IMG/VR virus record: IMGVR_UViG_3300009068_000043
Coordinates: 1-60,691 of that record
Direction: 5' to 3' (one strand)
Origin: a virus
DNA: 60,691 nucleotides
Positions 21,795 to 30,888 of the stretch are shown here, piece by piece. The first letter of the stretch is position 1. Every line of letters begins with the position of its first letter. The notes beneath the pieces were generated by a model. It made no database searches. It saw nothing but the letters and a program-made list of their open reading frames with translations, and was not told the origin of the DNA. The position numbers and the translations under genes are program-made.

Positions 21795-23513
21795 TTATCG
21801 GGGTCCGCCTTGATCGTCATTCACAATACCTTGTGTTGGGGTTGGAGCAGCAGTTGGTGATAAATCTAGGCCATCAAACCCAGCGGTGGGATTTCCTCGT
21901 AGAGTAGGTGGCGGTTGAAATTCTGTATTTGACTCTGCACCGTCAATACTAGGAGGTTTTGCCGGCAGTAATTCTGCATTGTTGACAGATGTGATTGAAT
22001 TGGCTGCAATTGATGAAGATACACGGGCTGCATCTGCTGCTTGTGCTGGATCTTGTACATTATTGATACTGGCCACCGAGGCACCAGCCAGCAGTGGAGT
22101 TGTCGGAACTGAGGCAGCGGCTGTGGCCATTGCAGTTTCGCCAGGCTTGCCAGTGACCGTGGTTCGTACCGGTGGATCGGTATTTCTGCCAGTGTCAGCT
22201 TTGGCCACAGTGTTCTTGGCTGGTTGTTGTAACCATGTACCATTTAACTGTTGACTAAATTTACCTTTGCTGAATATGCTTTTAACACTTATGGCTTGAT
22301 ACGATATTGCTTGCTGCGCAATACCGGCCACACCAGCAGTGCGGTTGGCTCCAAAGTTGTTTTGTCCAGGATCCATCAATCCAGTTGTGGGGTTGTAGTC
22401 TGTTGGTTGGTTCCAGGCAAACTCAAAATATGCTGCGCTGGCAGTGGTATTGATGCTGCCATCGGCAAAAAATGGAGATGAACTAAATTGTCCCGGTTGT
22501 ATATTAGTAGGTGGCGGAATCCAAGCCGGATCTCCTAATATATGCAAGGCAATTGTTGAGGTATCTGTAGTGTACAAGTAATCAGCAGCATTTGCACCAG
22601 GTTCAAATGTTTTGCCATCACCACCTTGTGTAGCTTGATTACTAGCTGGCATGTATCTTTTTTTCCATTGCTCTCTGCTGTTGACTTGACTTTGAATGGA
22701 TTCATTACCACGTCTAATAGATACGTCATTGGTCAATGCCTGTGTCCATGCATTGTTATAATTTTGTTCAAACTGCGTTACTTGAGAATTTTGCCCTGTG
22801 AACCAATAGTTATAAACTTTATGTACACCTCTAAAAGATCCATTATCAAAGTATTCGCTCAGTACCGGAACTTGATATGGTGCTATGATGTATGTCATTC
22901 GATATGCAAAGTCGTTTTGCTTGGGGTCATACTCCAGTTGCTCTGCTTGACAAGATATATTAAACCATGCAAAATTTTGTGCAGGTTTTCCGTTGTAATC
23001 CCATTCATTTGTTTTTGAATTCCATATTACTTTTTGTTGATCTGTGATGTAACTGCTATTACGTAACACTGTGTCAATAAACTGTAGTATCTGTTGGCCA
23101 GCAGTGGCCGATCGCTGTCTTACCGTTGGGCTCATGTTTTGTTTTTCACCCAACAGTTTATCAGCAGCAGTGGCCTGTAGAGACCCGCCGGCAAAACTTT
23201 TATCCAATGGGCCCGGTGGCACCACGCTGGCATTGCTCAACAACGGATCAGCAAATTTGATTTCGTATATGTCAGGAATAAATCCTTTAGATTTGGAAAT
23301 GCCTCCCCAAAAAGCATTGAGTGCTGCTATCAACCCAGTCCCTACTTGAGTGGCTCCAGGTTTTGGTGCAGCGTTGGCTTTGGCTGGTGCAAGAGCAGCG
23401 CCAGCTATTGCGGCATCGCCGGGATTGCCGCCGCGTCGTGGTGCCAGAGCGGCTGCGGCTATTGTGGCGTCACCAGGATTGCCACCAAGTCGTGGTGCTG
23501 AGTTAGTTGCCAT
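21795..23513 (-). CDS. Baseplate hub-cluster structural protein, 572 aa, with N-terminal 18-residue repeat
   Basis: Function not recognised by family. The N-terminus carries two and a half copies of an 18-residue repeat (APRLGGNPGDATIAAAAL), an Ala/Gly/Pro linker that is probably disordered. A folded core spans about residues 85-400, with GFIPDIYEIKFADP, WFNISCQAEQLEYDPKQNDF, YRMTYIIAPYQVP and HKVYNYWFTGQNSQVTQFEQ. This core looks conserved and could correspond to a hub protein. The C-terminal ~170 residues are Ala/Pro/Thr-rich. It is packed between the spike gene and another hub-like gene (1-nt gap upstream), so a role in the hub or tube-baseplate junction is inferred. Confidence 0.8.
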   Translation of the reverse strand: MATNSAPRLGGNPGDATIAAAALAPRRGGNPGDAAIAGAALAPAKANAAPKPGATQVGTGLIAALNAFWGGISKSKGFIPDIYEIKFADPLLSNASVVPPGPLDKSFAGGSLQATAADKLLGEKQNMSPTVRQRSATAGQQILQFIDTVLRNSSYITDQQKVIWNSKTNEWDYNGKPAQNFAWFNISCQAEQLEYDPKQNDFAYRMTYIIAPYQVPVLSEYFDNGSFRGVHKVYNYWFTGQNSQVTQFEQNYNNAWTQALTNDVSIRRGNESIQSQVNSREQWKKRYMPASNQATQGGDGKTFEPGANAADYLYTTDTSTIALHILGDPAWIPPPTNIQPGQFSSSPFFADGSINTTASAAYFEFAWNQPTDYNPTTGLMDPGQNNFGANRTAGVAGIAQQAISYQAISVKSIFSKGKFSQQLNGTWLQQPAKNTVAKADTGRNTDPPVRTTVTGKPGETAMATAAASVPTTPLLAGASVASINNVQDPAQAADAARVSSSIAANSITSVNNAELLPAKPPSIDGAESNTEFQPPPTLRGNPTAGFDGLDLSPTAAPTPTQGIVNDDQGGPR

Positions 23514-23514
23514 A

Positions 23515-25140
23515 TTATCCTTCTCCCTGCCCGTTGTTGCCGGCGGCTGCTAACACTGCTTGTGCCCGTTGTGTAGGATCTTGTGTGTTATTACTGCCCG
23601 GCGGCGAGGTTTGTATAGGCACATTGTTTCTAGTTTGGTCTCCAGCTGCTTGGCTGGCTGTTTGTTGTACCACAGTTCCGACCAGAATTTCTTTGACTGT
23701 GGTCCCCTGGAATTGAAAGTTTTGAGGAATACTTCCTCTGTTGGTACTGAACGCAGTGGCGGTTGATGGAACCACGCCCGAAACTCTATACTCAACCAGC
23801 TTGTTAGATACTTTGAATTCAATGTTACTGATATTAAAAGCAATAAATTTTTCCACTGCTGCTTGGCTGTCAGTTACTCCAGTTCTACGGCCAATTGGCT
23901 GTACTAAATTTCCGTCAACGTCGTACCCGTAAAATCTTATCACCATCACATACACGGCAGCAGAGTAAGCTGGATCAACACCAGGTTTGACAATATTTTT
24001 CTTTTTGTACAAGTCAGCTACTGCACGGTACAAGTTATCCAACAAAGTAATACCATTGGGTTCTGTTATGGTAAAGGTAAGATCGCCGAATGTGGCTGCT
24101 CCTCCAGCTGCTGTTGATCCGCCATAGGATAAATTAAATTCAAGATTGTCAATGTAGTAATCCAGTGGAAAAAATGGACTACGCCCATATCCTGCTGTTC
24201 TGGATGTTTGTGCAGTGAGTTGTGGATCAACTGTTTGATTTGGGGCAGCAGGAACTTGATTGTTGATTGGTGCTCCACCACTTTGTACCAGGAGATAATA
24301 TCCTTCAAGATTTCTCTTTGGAGATTTGATCAATTTGTTGTATGTGGCAGGATCTACCAGGTACCAGCTGAGACTGTATGTGTAGCTGGCATAAAAATCC
24401 AAGATGTTGCCTTGCGAGATAATAGCATTGGCTGCTCCGCCGTACAGTTCATCCAGTCTATTTCTCACAGCATTGGTTGCGGGTTGTGCAGCATCTTCAT
24501 CACGAGCACCCACGCCACTTTGTGTGGCATTGTTCACTGGAGCATTGGTGGGTAATGCCCCTTGAGTTTGTAATTGATCAAATTCTGCTCGCTGTCGCGG
24601 GTCCAAGAATGTGTTTGGATCAGGTGTCCCTGATGTTTGTAGTTGTGCTCTTTGATCTGGATCTAAAAATGGAGGATCTGACAACGCACCCGACGGAACC
24701 GGTGACGGTATAGCTTGGCTACTGGCCAATGATATTGTGCCTGCATTAGTCCCAAACTCACTGTTGCTGGTGATTGGTACCGTGGCGTTGGTATCTATGT
24801 TAGGAACTGCTGGCTCTATCCGACCAACAGGTTTTTCTACCAACTGTTGTGCTGCGCCGCTGCTGGTATTGGCATTATCATCACGTGCTCCTTGTGCCAC
24901 GGCTGCAACATCACCGGCACTGCTTGGAGGAGCGTTGGCTTGTGTTTGCAAAGTGGCCTGTTCCCCTTGCAAGGTAACAAGTCTTTGTTGTTGTTGTGCT
25001 AGGTTACGCTGAGCCGAGGCTCTTTGCAATGGCGTAATATTTGGATCTTGTAATCTTTCTTCATACGCACGTACACTGTCTTGAGTATACTCAATATCCA
25101 ATTTCACCCGTAAAAGTTCGCTTTGAATAAATGATGACAT
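23515..25140 (-). CDS. Baseplate hub-cluster structural protein, 541 aa, with N-terminal coiled coil
   Basis: The first ~75 residues form a predicted coiled coil rich in Gln, Leu and Arg (LRVKLDIEYTQDSVRAYEER, LAQQQQRLVTLQGEQATLQ). A Pro/Ala/Thr/Asn-rich linker follows to about residue 230. The folded domain begins at GNILDFYASYTYSLSWYLVD and includes FFPLDYYIDNLEFNLSYGG, FTITEPNGITLLDNLYRAV, VYVMVIRFYGYD and FIAFNISNIEFKVSNKLVEY. This resembles hub or tail-tube-type beta domains, but no named family can be assigned. It ends 1 nt before the 572-aa gene and follows gp53 by 3 nt, so it belongs to the same operon. Confidence 0.8.
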   Translation of the reverse strand: MSSFIQSELLRVKLDIEYTQDSVRAYEERLQDPNITPLQRASAQRNLAQQQQRLVTLQGEQATLQTQANAPPSSAGDVAAVAQGARDDNANTSSGAAQQLVEKPVGRIEPAVPNIDTNATVPITSNSEFGTNAGTISLASSQAIPSPVPSGALSDPPFLDPDQRAQLQTSGTPDPNTFLDPRQRAEFDQLQTQGALPTNAPVNNATQSGVGARDEDAAQPATNAVRNRLDELYGGAANAIISQGNILDFYASYTYSLSWYLVDPATYNKLIKSPKRNLEGYYLLVQSGGAPINNQVPAAPNQTVDPQLTAQTSRTAGYGRSPFFPLDYYIDNLEFNLSYGGSTAAGGAATFGDLTFTITEPNGITLLDNLYRAVADLYKKKNIVKPGVDPAYSAAVYVMVIRFYGYDVDGNLVQPIGRRTGVTDSQAAVEKFIAFNISNIEFKVSNKLVEYRVSGVVPSTATAFSTNRGSIPQNFQFQGTTVKEILVGTVVQQTASQAAGDQTRNNVPIQTSPPGSNNTQDPTQRAQAVLAAAGNNGQGEG

Positions 25141-25143
25141 TGA

Positions 25144-25443
25144 TTAAAATCCTAATACGCCGCGCAGTGTGGTTATTTTGGGTAGATAAATTTGCACCCC
25201 TGCTTTAAAATCCAATGGAGGTGCTGCCAGTGTGTTTGGGTTTCGTTGATAGAACACCCACCAAAGGCTGGCATTATCATACAAGTCCAGGGCCAACAGG
25301 TCAGGTCTATATTGATAAGTTTGATTGATTTGCATCAGCCGATCATCACTTTCTTTGGGTATGGCACGATTGGTCATCACATCCAAGAAAAATTGACTAT
25401 ATCCTGTGGTATAGTAAGCACTGGTTGAATCGTACGTGGCCAT
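25144..25443 (-). CDS. 53: Baseplate wedge subunit gp53
   Basis: Small wedge protein of the gp53 / LysM-like baseplate family, which helps bind wedges to the hub. Diagnostic segment: YQYRPDLLALDLYDNASLWW, followed by VFYQRNPNTL..P..DF.AG..IYLP, where the YRPDLLA, LWWV and N...P residues are conserved in the family. At 99 residues it is shorter than T4 gp53 (196), as is usual for phages with the compact version. Its start overlaps the preceding stop by one base (TAATG), and it is followed by two hub-type genes. Confidence 0.85.
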   Translation of the reverse strand: MATYDSTSAYYTTGYSQFFLDVMTNRAIPKESDDRLMQINQTYQYRPDLLALDLYDNASLWWVFYQRNPNTLAAPPLDFKAGVQIYLPKITTLRGVLGF

Positions 25444-27269
25444 TACCAGAATCCTCCTTTGATCAAGTCACCATTGGCAAAGCTCTTGAGACTGAATATT
25501 TGACTGACTTGTGCGCGAGTTTGCATGGGTATTAGCACCATAGATAAATCAATCTTGGTAGGTACATAGGTTGGTGAATTTTTACCCAGTGTAGGCGGTG
25601 CAAATGGACTTGATATAGCACCTTTGTTGATACCTTGACTAGAGAACAAGTTTTCTAAACGTTTAACAGCGCCGGTGACAGGATTAGTAGGCAAGTCTTG
25701 TCTTGTTCTACGAGTCAACAAGTTGGTACCATTGATGTTGGTACTACCTGCGCGAATGTAATCTACATCGTTGGGCAAGTTATATTGAAAACTTTGAACT
25801 GCACAAGGATGAGCTGAAAACTGATATGTGCCAAGTCCGGTGAGATATACCAATGGTGGTGGTGCACCTCGCTGCGCATCTTGTCCGTAAAACATTTTAG
25901 TCACTGATCGAAAGAAATGTATCACTGCCAATAGATAGTCAGCCTCTGTGGTATCTTGTGCAGTAAATGTGGCAGTGAGGTTTACTGAATCCACACTGCT
26001 ATTTTGATAAAAATATCCTTTATAGTTAGAATGGGTGAGATCGTACGAAGTATAGTTAGCTTTGTATGCCATATCAATCTTGGGCATGTACGGAAATATC
26101 ACTCCGCCAGTCTTGGCTAGTGGTGCTAGTATACCCGGACTAGAAGCATTGTACAAATATTGAGCCCCTTGAGCAAGACTTAGTCGTACACGCCAATCTC
26201 CGTTGTTGACCATTTTGCGTTGAGCATCCAGCACGGCTCCACGTTGTGCCAGTTGAGTTCCTACCACCGCTTGTACATTTTTTTCCTGAAGTCTATTAAA
26301 TTCAGCAGAGGATTCATTTGGAGTGGCATCCAACTCTAATCTAGCCAAACGTGCTGTTTCGGCATCACTTTGTTCCACGTTCTCTGCTGCGTTAGCAGCT
26401 ACTCTAGCATCCACACCTGTGGCATCATCAACAAACGGAAATGGTTGATTTTCTGCTGCGTTAGCAGCTACTCTAGCATCCACACCTGTGGCGTCATCAA
26501 CAAACGGAAATGGTTGATTTTCTGCTGCGTTAGCAGCTACTCTAGCATCCACACCTGTGGCATCATCAACAAACGGAAATGGTTGATTTTCTGCGGCATT
26601 GGCAGCAACTTGCGGATCTATTCCAGTAAATTCATCTACTGCTTGTGCTGCTGCATTTGTGGTAGGTGGAGGAGGTGTTCCGGCACTCACACGTGGATCA
26701 ATCACTGGTTCTGCGGCATTTTCAGCAACCCGAGCGTCTACACCAGTAAACTCATCTACTGCTTGTGCTGCTGCATTTGTGATAGGAGGTGGCGGAGTAC
26801 CAGCAGTCACACGTGGGTCAATAATTGGTGTTGCTGTGGTAGCAGCAACTTGCGCATCTATTCCAGTAAACTCATCTACTGCTTGTGCTGCTGCATTTGT
26901 GGTAGGCGGAGGAGGTGTTCCGGCAGTCACACGTGGGTCAATGATTGGTGTTGCTGTGGTAATTGCTGCGCCCGGATTAGTGACCCCGGTCCCGTTACCA
27001 AATAAACTTGTTGCAGTGGGTATAGTGGTCTGAAGCGGCGGTTGTGCCGGTAGTGCAACACCCGGTTGAGTATAAAGAACTTGTGTCAATCCAGCAATAT
27101 CAATGATTCCGCCTGCACCTGGTATTACTGCACCTGCATTGGAATTTGTTCCGTACCCATATGAAGATGCAGCGTCGCTGACACCGGCCAGTTGGGCAGC
27201 TTGTTCTACCGACAGACCTTGTTGTATCAGTTGATTAAATATCGATGCGTTATCTTTGTTGTATGCCAT
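25443..27269 (-). CDS. Tail/baseplate structural protein, 608 aa, with two internal repeat arrays
   Basis: First gene of the minus-strand baseplate operon. The C-terminal half is a folded domain: YKANYTSYDLTHSNYKGYFY, TFTAQDTTEADYLLAVIHFF, RSVTKMFYGQDAQRGAPPPL and SAHPCAVQSFQYNLPNDVDY. Similar sequences in T4-like aquatic phages belong to baseplate/tube-associated proteins of the gp48/gp54 type, so that is the best guess. The N-terminal half is low-complexity and has two arrays: three 40-residue units (TPIIDPRVTAGTPPPPTTNA...) and three 23-residue units (VDARVAANAAENQPFPFVDD). The N-terminus (FNQLIQQGLSVEQAAQLAGV) resembles a small helical domain. TAGGGA precedes the ATG, with a late element at 27287-27292. 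Confidence 0.85.
   Translation of the reverse strand: MAYNKDNASIFNQLIQQGLSVEQAAQLAGVSDAASSYGYGTNSNAGAVIPGAGGIIDIAGLTQVLYTQPGVALPAQPPLQTTIPTATSLFGNGTGVTNPGAAITTATPIIDPRVTAGTPPPPTTNAAAQAVDEFTGIDAQVAATTATPIIDPRVTAGTPPPPITNAAAQAVDEFTGVDARVAENAAEPVIDPRVSAGTPPPPTTNAAAQAVDEFTGIDPQVAANAAENQPFPFVDDATGVDARVAANAAENQPFPFVDDATGVDARVAANAAENQPFPFVDDATGVDARVAANAAENVEQSDAETARLARLELDATPNESSAEFNRLQEKNVQAVVGTQLAQRGAVLDAQRKMVNNGDWRVRLSLAQGAQYLYNASSPGILAPLAKTGGVIFPYMPKIDMAYKANYTSYDLTHSNYKGYFYQNSSVDSVNLTATFTAQDTTEADYLLAVIHFFRSVTKMFYGQDAQRGAPPPLVYLTGLGTYQFSAHPCAVQSFQYNLPNDVDYIRAGSTNINGTNLLTRRTRQDLPTNPVTGAVKRLENLFSSQGINKGAISSPFAPPTLGKNSPTYVPTKIDLSMVLIPMQTRAQVSQIFSLKSFANGDLIKGGFW
26383..26589 (-). repeat. Tandem repeat, three units of 69 bp, in frame
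   Basis: Three near-identical 69-bp units start at 26383, 26452 and 26521, with a diverged fourth from 26590. The first two differ at a single base seen by eye (GTGGCATCAT versus GTGGCGTCAT). Each encodes 23 residues, so copy number can change without breaking the frame. Confidence 0.9.
26605..26964 (-). repeat. Tandem repeat, three units of 120 bp, in frame
   Basis: Units start at 26605, 26725 and 26845 and encode a 40-residue Pro/Ala/Thr module (PRVTAGTPPPPTTNAAAQAV followed by DEFTGI/V). They are more diverged than the adjacent 69-bp units, so this array is older. Confidence 0.85.
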
Positions 27270-27286
27270 GATAATTCCCTATTCTT

Positions 27287-27292
27287 TATTTA
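27287..27292 (-). promoter_or_regulatory. Late-promoter-like TAAATA for the minus-strand baseplate operon
   Basis: Minus-strand GAGTAAATAAAGAATAGGGA, 17 nt before the ATG of the 608-aa gene. It lies back to back with the sigma70-type promoter at 27324-27351, so the divergent gap separates late from earlier transcription. Confidence 0.55.
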
Positions 27293-27323
27293 CTCAAAAA
27301 ATAAACCGCACAGTTTATAACCG

Positions 27324-27351
27324 TTGACAAACTGGAAAAATATGTTATAAT
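27324..27351 (+). promoter_or_regulatory. Consensus sigma70-type promoter driving gp55
   Basis: TTGACA at 27324-27329, a 16-bp spacer and TATAAT at 27346-27351. Both hexamers are perfect. The start point would be near 27358, giving a ~20-nt leader with a weak AAGGA before the gp55 ATG. Host RNA polymerase could therefore make the late sigma factor. Confidence 0.85.
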
Positions 27352-27378
27352 AAATAATATTTTAAAGGATCCGCACGG

Positions 27379-28278
27379 ATGGCAATCATTACAAGAGCAA
27401 CACCAAAGACTAACTATTTAAATAATCGCGATATTCTCAAGGAAATCCACCTTAGTAAGAAAAATTACTGTGCTTTTAGAGATCCTGTGCTGGATCATCA
27501 ATACGATATCATTCTCCCATCAACAAGCAAAATCAATCAAAAATCCACAGCTGAAGCACGTAGAAATCGAGCAGATCGCATCAAACGTGAAACTGGTGAG
27601 ATCATTGATCCTAAAAAAATCCCCAACACAGACGTGGTCTTTCGCATCATGACCTGGGAACACATACCCATGGCACCAAAAAAGATCACCAAGGCAGCAG
27701 CTAAAAAGCGCAAACTAGAAGAGCTGTTGGAACTGGATGAGCCTGCGGAAGATGATCCGCTAGCAGGATTGATCGACGAACCCATGCTGGATCCCACACA
27801 CATGCGGGTTAATTTTCCTCCATTCTTTCACTATCGTGTGGATGAAAACAAAGAGCCGTATCTAGTGGGCAAGAGTCATTGGCGTGGTGATTTGGAAACT
27901 GGAGAGTTTTCAAAAGATCATGGCGAGATGACTCGAACGCTGGCTCGGATGTTTATGAAACTTTGTGAACGCTATGCCACAAGATCTAACTGGAGAGGAT
28001 ACACCTACAATGAAGAAATGCGCGGACAAGCATTGTTGCAACTCAGCCAAATTGGACTGCAATTTGACGAATCAAAATCGCAGAACCCTTTTGCGTATTA
28101 TACTGCCGCTATCACTAATAGTTTTACTCGCATCCTGAATATTGAAAAAAAGATGCAGAACATCCGCGATGACATCCTGGAGATGAACGGGTTGAATCCT
28201 TCGTGGACTCGACAAAATTCCGGCAAACACAGCATGGAAGCCATGTCCGGTCCGGTTGTGAGCTCGTTTGAAGAGTAG
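27379..28278 (+). CDS. 55: RNA polymerase sigma factor for late transcription, gp55
   Basis: Late sigma factor that directs host RNA polymerase to TATAAATA-type promoters. The C-terminal ~150 residues are diagnostic: MTRTLARMFMKLCERYATRS, NWRGYTYNEEMRGQALLQLS, QIGLQFDESKSQNPFAYYTA and FTRILNIEKKMQNIRDDILE. T4 gp55 has 185 residues; this one has 299, with an N-terminal extension (TNYLNNRDILKEIHLSKKNY, then a basic and an acidic stretch near residues 105-130). The same extension occurs in the cyanophage type of gp55. It is transcribed from the consensus promoter at 27324-27351 and opens the plus-strand block. Its presence fits the TAAATA elements upstream of the structural genes. Confidence 0.93.
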   Translation: MAIITRATPKTNYLNNRDILKEIHLSKKNYCAFRDPVLDHQYDIILPSTSKINQKSTAEARRNRADRIKRETGEIIDPKKIPNTDVVFRIMTWEHIPMAPKKITKAAAKKRKLEELLELDEPAEDDPLAGLIDEPMLDPTHMRVNFPPFFHYRVDENKEPYLVGKSHWRGDLETGEFSKDHGEMTRTLARMFMKLCERYATRSNWRGYTYNEEMRGQALLQLSQIGLQFDESKSQNPFAYYTAAITNSFTRILNIEKKMQNIRDDILEMNGLNPSWTRQNSGKHSMEAMSGPVVSSFEE

Positions 28279-28329
28279 TTTCAAAAAAGCAGCAATCTTC
28301 ATTAACATGCATTTTGGTCTTGACAACAT

Positions 28330-29835
28330 ATGAAAAATATAAGTCCAGGAGAATTAGAATCACACCTCTCTAAGAAATTTAAAGTTCTCAAATTTATAGA
28401 TTTAGCCACAATTGCAGAATCCCCTAGTGAGGCATTTCTGTTGTTTGATCAATTGGCCAAACCTGAATTCAGCCCCGATGAACGTATAGTATTTTATACC
28501 GGCCATGCTGTTGGGCCACGAGCATTGACTTTTCTACAGTATGCTGCTGATGTTTTTGACATCAGTCGATGTTTTGTGTTAGTATGTTGCCCTGTGCCAC
28601 TATCAATTAAAAATCAATACGATATAGAATTTTTTAAGATCTTGGTCGAATCTCATCCATTGGACGATAATCAGGTAATTGATGTCAATACCATGTGTTC
28701 AATGCCATTTTTTAATTTGGAATTTATGAACGACAGCAGTGTCAAACACTGTTGTTTTATACAAGATCAAATTGGATTTGCTGCCGGCTCTGCCGACATG
28801 CACAATCTATTCAATTCAGAAAAATCTACAAAATTAAGAAAACAGTTACTATCAGGCCAACGTCCCGGCGAATGCAATATTTGTTGGAAAAATGAATTTC
28901 AAGGGCTGGGTAGTTTACGACAGTGGCGTAACAAGTTACATAAAAAAGAATTTTTAACCAATTGGATTGATCAGCCCCAGATCAAAAGCATTAGTTTACA
29001 TCCTAGTATCGTGTGTAATTTCAAGTGTAGGATCTGTGGACCATATTCCAGCAGCCTCTGGGTAGACGAAGAATTAAAATATGAAACTGACTTGGCTCGA
29101 CGCGAAAAAATCGTTTACTCTATTGATCAATCCAGGTGGTTTGAGCAAGATTCTCCTGCAGTCACGGGCATTATTGATCTGTGTAGCGAAGTAAAGTATA
29201 TTGATATCTATGGTGGGGAACCACTTCTGCTAAAACAGTTTAGAACCCTATTGCAAAAAAGCATCGAAAGTGGCGCATCTAACACCCAACGATTACATTT
29301 TAATACCAATGTATCTAAGTTTCCGGCCGATCTAATTGAAATGATGCATCATTTTAAAGAGGTGGCTATTTCTTTAAGCATTGACAATATTGGCAAGCAA
29401 TTTGAACTAGAACGGGGCGGAGACTGGAACAATATTGAATATCATGTTGATCAATTTTTGTCCCTGGATCCGGCAATTTTTAAAGTGTCAACTCTAACTA
29501 CTGTGAGCAATCTTAATCTCTTATACCTTGATCAATTAGTTAATTGGGCAGATTCTAAAAATTTAGATCTAACATTTAATATGTTACATTATCCTGAATA
29601 TTTACAATTTGATCGTGTTACCTCACAAATCCGAGACCTAGCGGTTAAACAGTACCAATATCATCCAAACAGTTATCTCAAAAATATTGCACAGAGTTTG
29701 ATAAACAAAGCCCCCGCCGATGTAACCGAATGGGTAGAAAAAATGCAACAGATGGATTATCGTAGAAATCAAAGTATTTTGATAACACATCCAGAACTGG
29801 CCAAGGGCATGGGCTATACAAACAATACCAAATAA
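28330..29835 (+). CDS. Radical SAM protein with an N-terminal SPASM/twitch-like domain
   Basis: Radical SAM enzymes use a [4Fe-4S] cluster and S-adenosylmethionine to start radical chemistry. The cluster motif is CNFKCRIC (C229, C233, C236; CxxxCxxC), followed by a YGGEPLL SAM-contact segment near residue 297. Upstream (about 120-205) lies a permuted twitch-like auxiliary domain: CSMPFFNLEFM, KHCCF, LRKQLLSGQRPGECNICW and GLGSLRQW. This order, auxiliary domain first, is typical of the twitch-type proteins common in aquatic phages. The first ~115 residues are an extra domain without a recognised family. No Shine-Dalgarno is obvious before the ATG and there is a 51-nt gap after gp55. The substrate is unknown. 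Confidence 0.88.
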   Translation: MKNISPGELESHLSKKFKVLKFIDLATIAESPSEAFLLFDQLAKPEFSPDERIVFYTGHAVGPRALTFLQYAADVFDISRCFVLVCCPVPLSIKNQYDIEFFKILVESHPLDDNQVIDVNTMCSMPFFNLEFMNDSSVKHCCFIQDQIGFAAGSADMHNLFNSEKSTKLRKQLLSGQRPGECNICWKNEFQGLGSLRQWRNKLHKKEFLTNWIDQPQIKSISLHPSIVCNFKCRICGPYSSSLWVDEELKYETDLARREKIVYSIDQSRWFEQDSPAVTGIIDLCSEVKYIDIYGGEPLLLKQFRTLLQKSIESGASNTQRLHFNTNVSKFPADLIEMMHHFKEVAISLSIDNIGKQFELERGGDWNNIEYHVDQFLSLDPAIFKVSTLTTVSNLNLLYLDQLVNWADSKNLDLTFNMLHYPEYLQFDRVTSQIRDLAVKQYQYHPNSYLKNIAQSLINKAPADVTEWVEKMQQMDYRRNQSILITHPELAKGMGYTNNTK

Positions 29836-29836
29836 C

Positions 29837-29865
29837 TTGCATTCTGTTATAAAATATAGTATCAT
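29837..29865 (+). promoter_or_regulatory. Sigma70-type promoter placing +1 at the gp47 start codon
   Basis: TTGCAT at 29837-29842, a 17-bp spacer and TATCAT at 29860-29865, then GTACCT and the ATG of gp47. Six nt between the -10 box and the ATG puts the expected transcription start at the A of ATG. No Shine-Dalgarno is present. Confidence 0.65.
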
Positions 29866-29871
29866 GTACCT

Positions 29872-30888
29872 ATGACCAATCTATTCCGCAAAGCAGCTAT
29901 CTTCACAGACATCCATTTTGGCTTAAAAAGCAATAGTGTCACTCACAACGAAGACTGCTTGAACTTTGTAAAGTGGGCTACTACAAAAGCAAAAGAACAA
30001 GGTTGTGAGACCTGTATGTTCCTGGGCGATTGGCATAACAATAGAGCCAGTCTTAACATTGTAACATTAAACTACAGCTTGCGGGCGCTGGAGCATATGA
30101 ATAACAATTTCAGCCAGGTATATTTTATTCCAGGCAATCACGATTTATATTATCGCGACAAACGTGATATCCAAAGTGTTGAATGGGCTAAACATTTACC
30201 CAATGTTGAAATCTGTAATGATTGGGTCACCGTCGGTGATGTTGTGATTGCTCCTTGGCTTGTAGGGGATGACTATAAACGTATACCCAAGCTGAAGGGC
30301 AAATACATGTTTGGGCATTTTGAATTGCCCGGCTATCTCATGAATGCCATGGTTGAAATGCCCGATCACGGTGAAGTACGACGAGAAGACTTCAACAACT
30401 TTGAACATGTATTCACAGGTCACTTTCACAAACGACAAACCAAAAAGAACATCACTTATATTGGCAATTGTTTTCCGCACAATTATGCTGATGCCGGCGA
30501 CGATGACCGTGGGCTTACTATTTTAGAATGGGGTCGGGATCCTGTGTATCATGCCTGGCCCGATCAACCTCGATATCGTGTGCTAGGGCTGGCCAATATC
30601 ATCGACAATGCAGCCGCATTGCTTGCACCTAAAATGCATGTTCGTGTAAACTTAGACATTGAGATTTCATACGAAGAAGCTAACTTTATCAAAGAAACAT
30701 ATATCCGAGATTACAATTTGAGAGAGATGGCATTGATACCCAACAAAAATTCATCAGTGGATACTGATATGGCTCCCGGCGAAGTCAAATTTGAATCAGT
30801 GGATCAGATTGTAACAGATCAAATAACCAATATCGAATCAGAGTTTTACGACAACCGACTGCTGTTGAAAATATATCAAAATCTATGA
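29872..30888 (+). CDS. 47: Recombination endonuclease subunit gp47 (Mre11-like)
   Basis: Nuclease subunit of the gp46/gp47 complex, the phage counterpart of Mre11-Rad50/SbcCD. It processes DNA ends for recombination-dependent replication and host DNA breakdown. Calcineurin-like phosphoesterase motifs are in order: FTDIHFG (D13, H15), FLGDWHNN, PGNHDLYYRD, FGHFE and TGHFHKRQ. Length (338) matches T4 gp47 (339). The C-terminal part contains the region expected to bind gp46. The stop overlaps the gp46 start by 4 nt. Its start codon lies 6 nt after a -10 box, so its own mRNA may be leaderless. Confidence 0.96.
   Translation: MTNLFRKAAIFTDIHFGLKSNSVTHNEDCLNFVKWATTKAKEQGCETCMFLGDWHNNRASLNIVTLNYSLRALEHMNNNFSQVYFIPGNHDLYYRDKRDIQSVEWAKHLPNVEICNDWVTVGDVVIAPWLVGDDYKRIPKLKGKYMFGHFELPGYLMNAMVEMPDHGEVRREDFNNFEHVFTGHFHKRQTKKNITYIGNCFPHNYADAGDDDRGLTILEWGRDPVYHAWPDQPRYRVLGLANIIDNAAALLAPKMHVRVNLDIEISYEEANFIKETYIRDYNLREMALIPNKNSSVDTDMAPGEVKFESVDQIVTDQITNIESEFYDNRLLLKIYQNL

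Noticed and set aside
26383-26964. Possible CRISPR array
   Set aside because: Units are directly adjacent, in coding frame and without variable spacers.
26370-27033. Plus-strand frames of 144-211 codons over the repeat arrays
   Set aside because: Mirror images of the in-frame repeats of the minus-strand 608-aa gene; Cys/Ser/Trp-rich and unlike real proteins.
28319-28325. TTGACA just before the first radical SAM gene as a promoter
   Set aside because: It ends a few bases before the ATG, so any -10 box would lie inside the gene; none was seen there.
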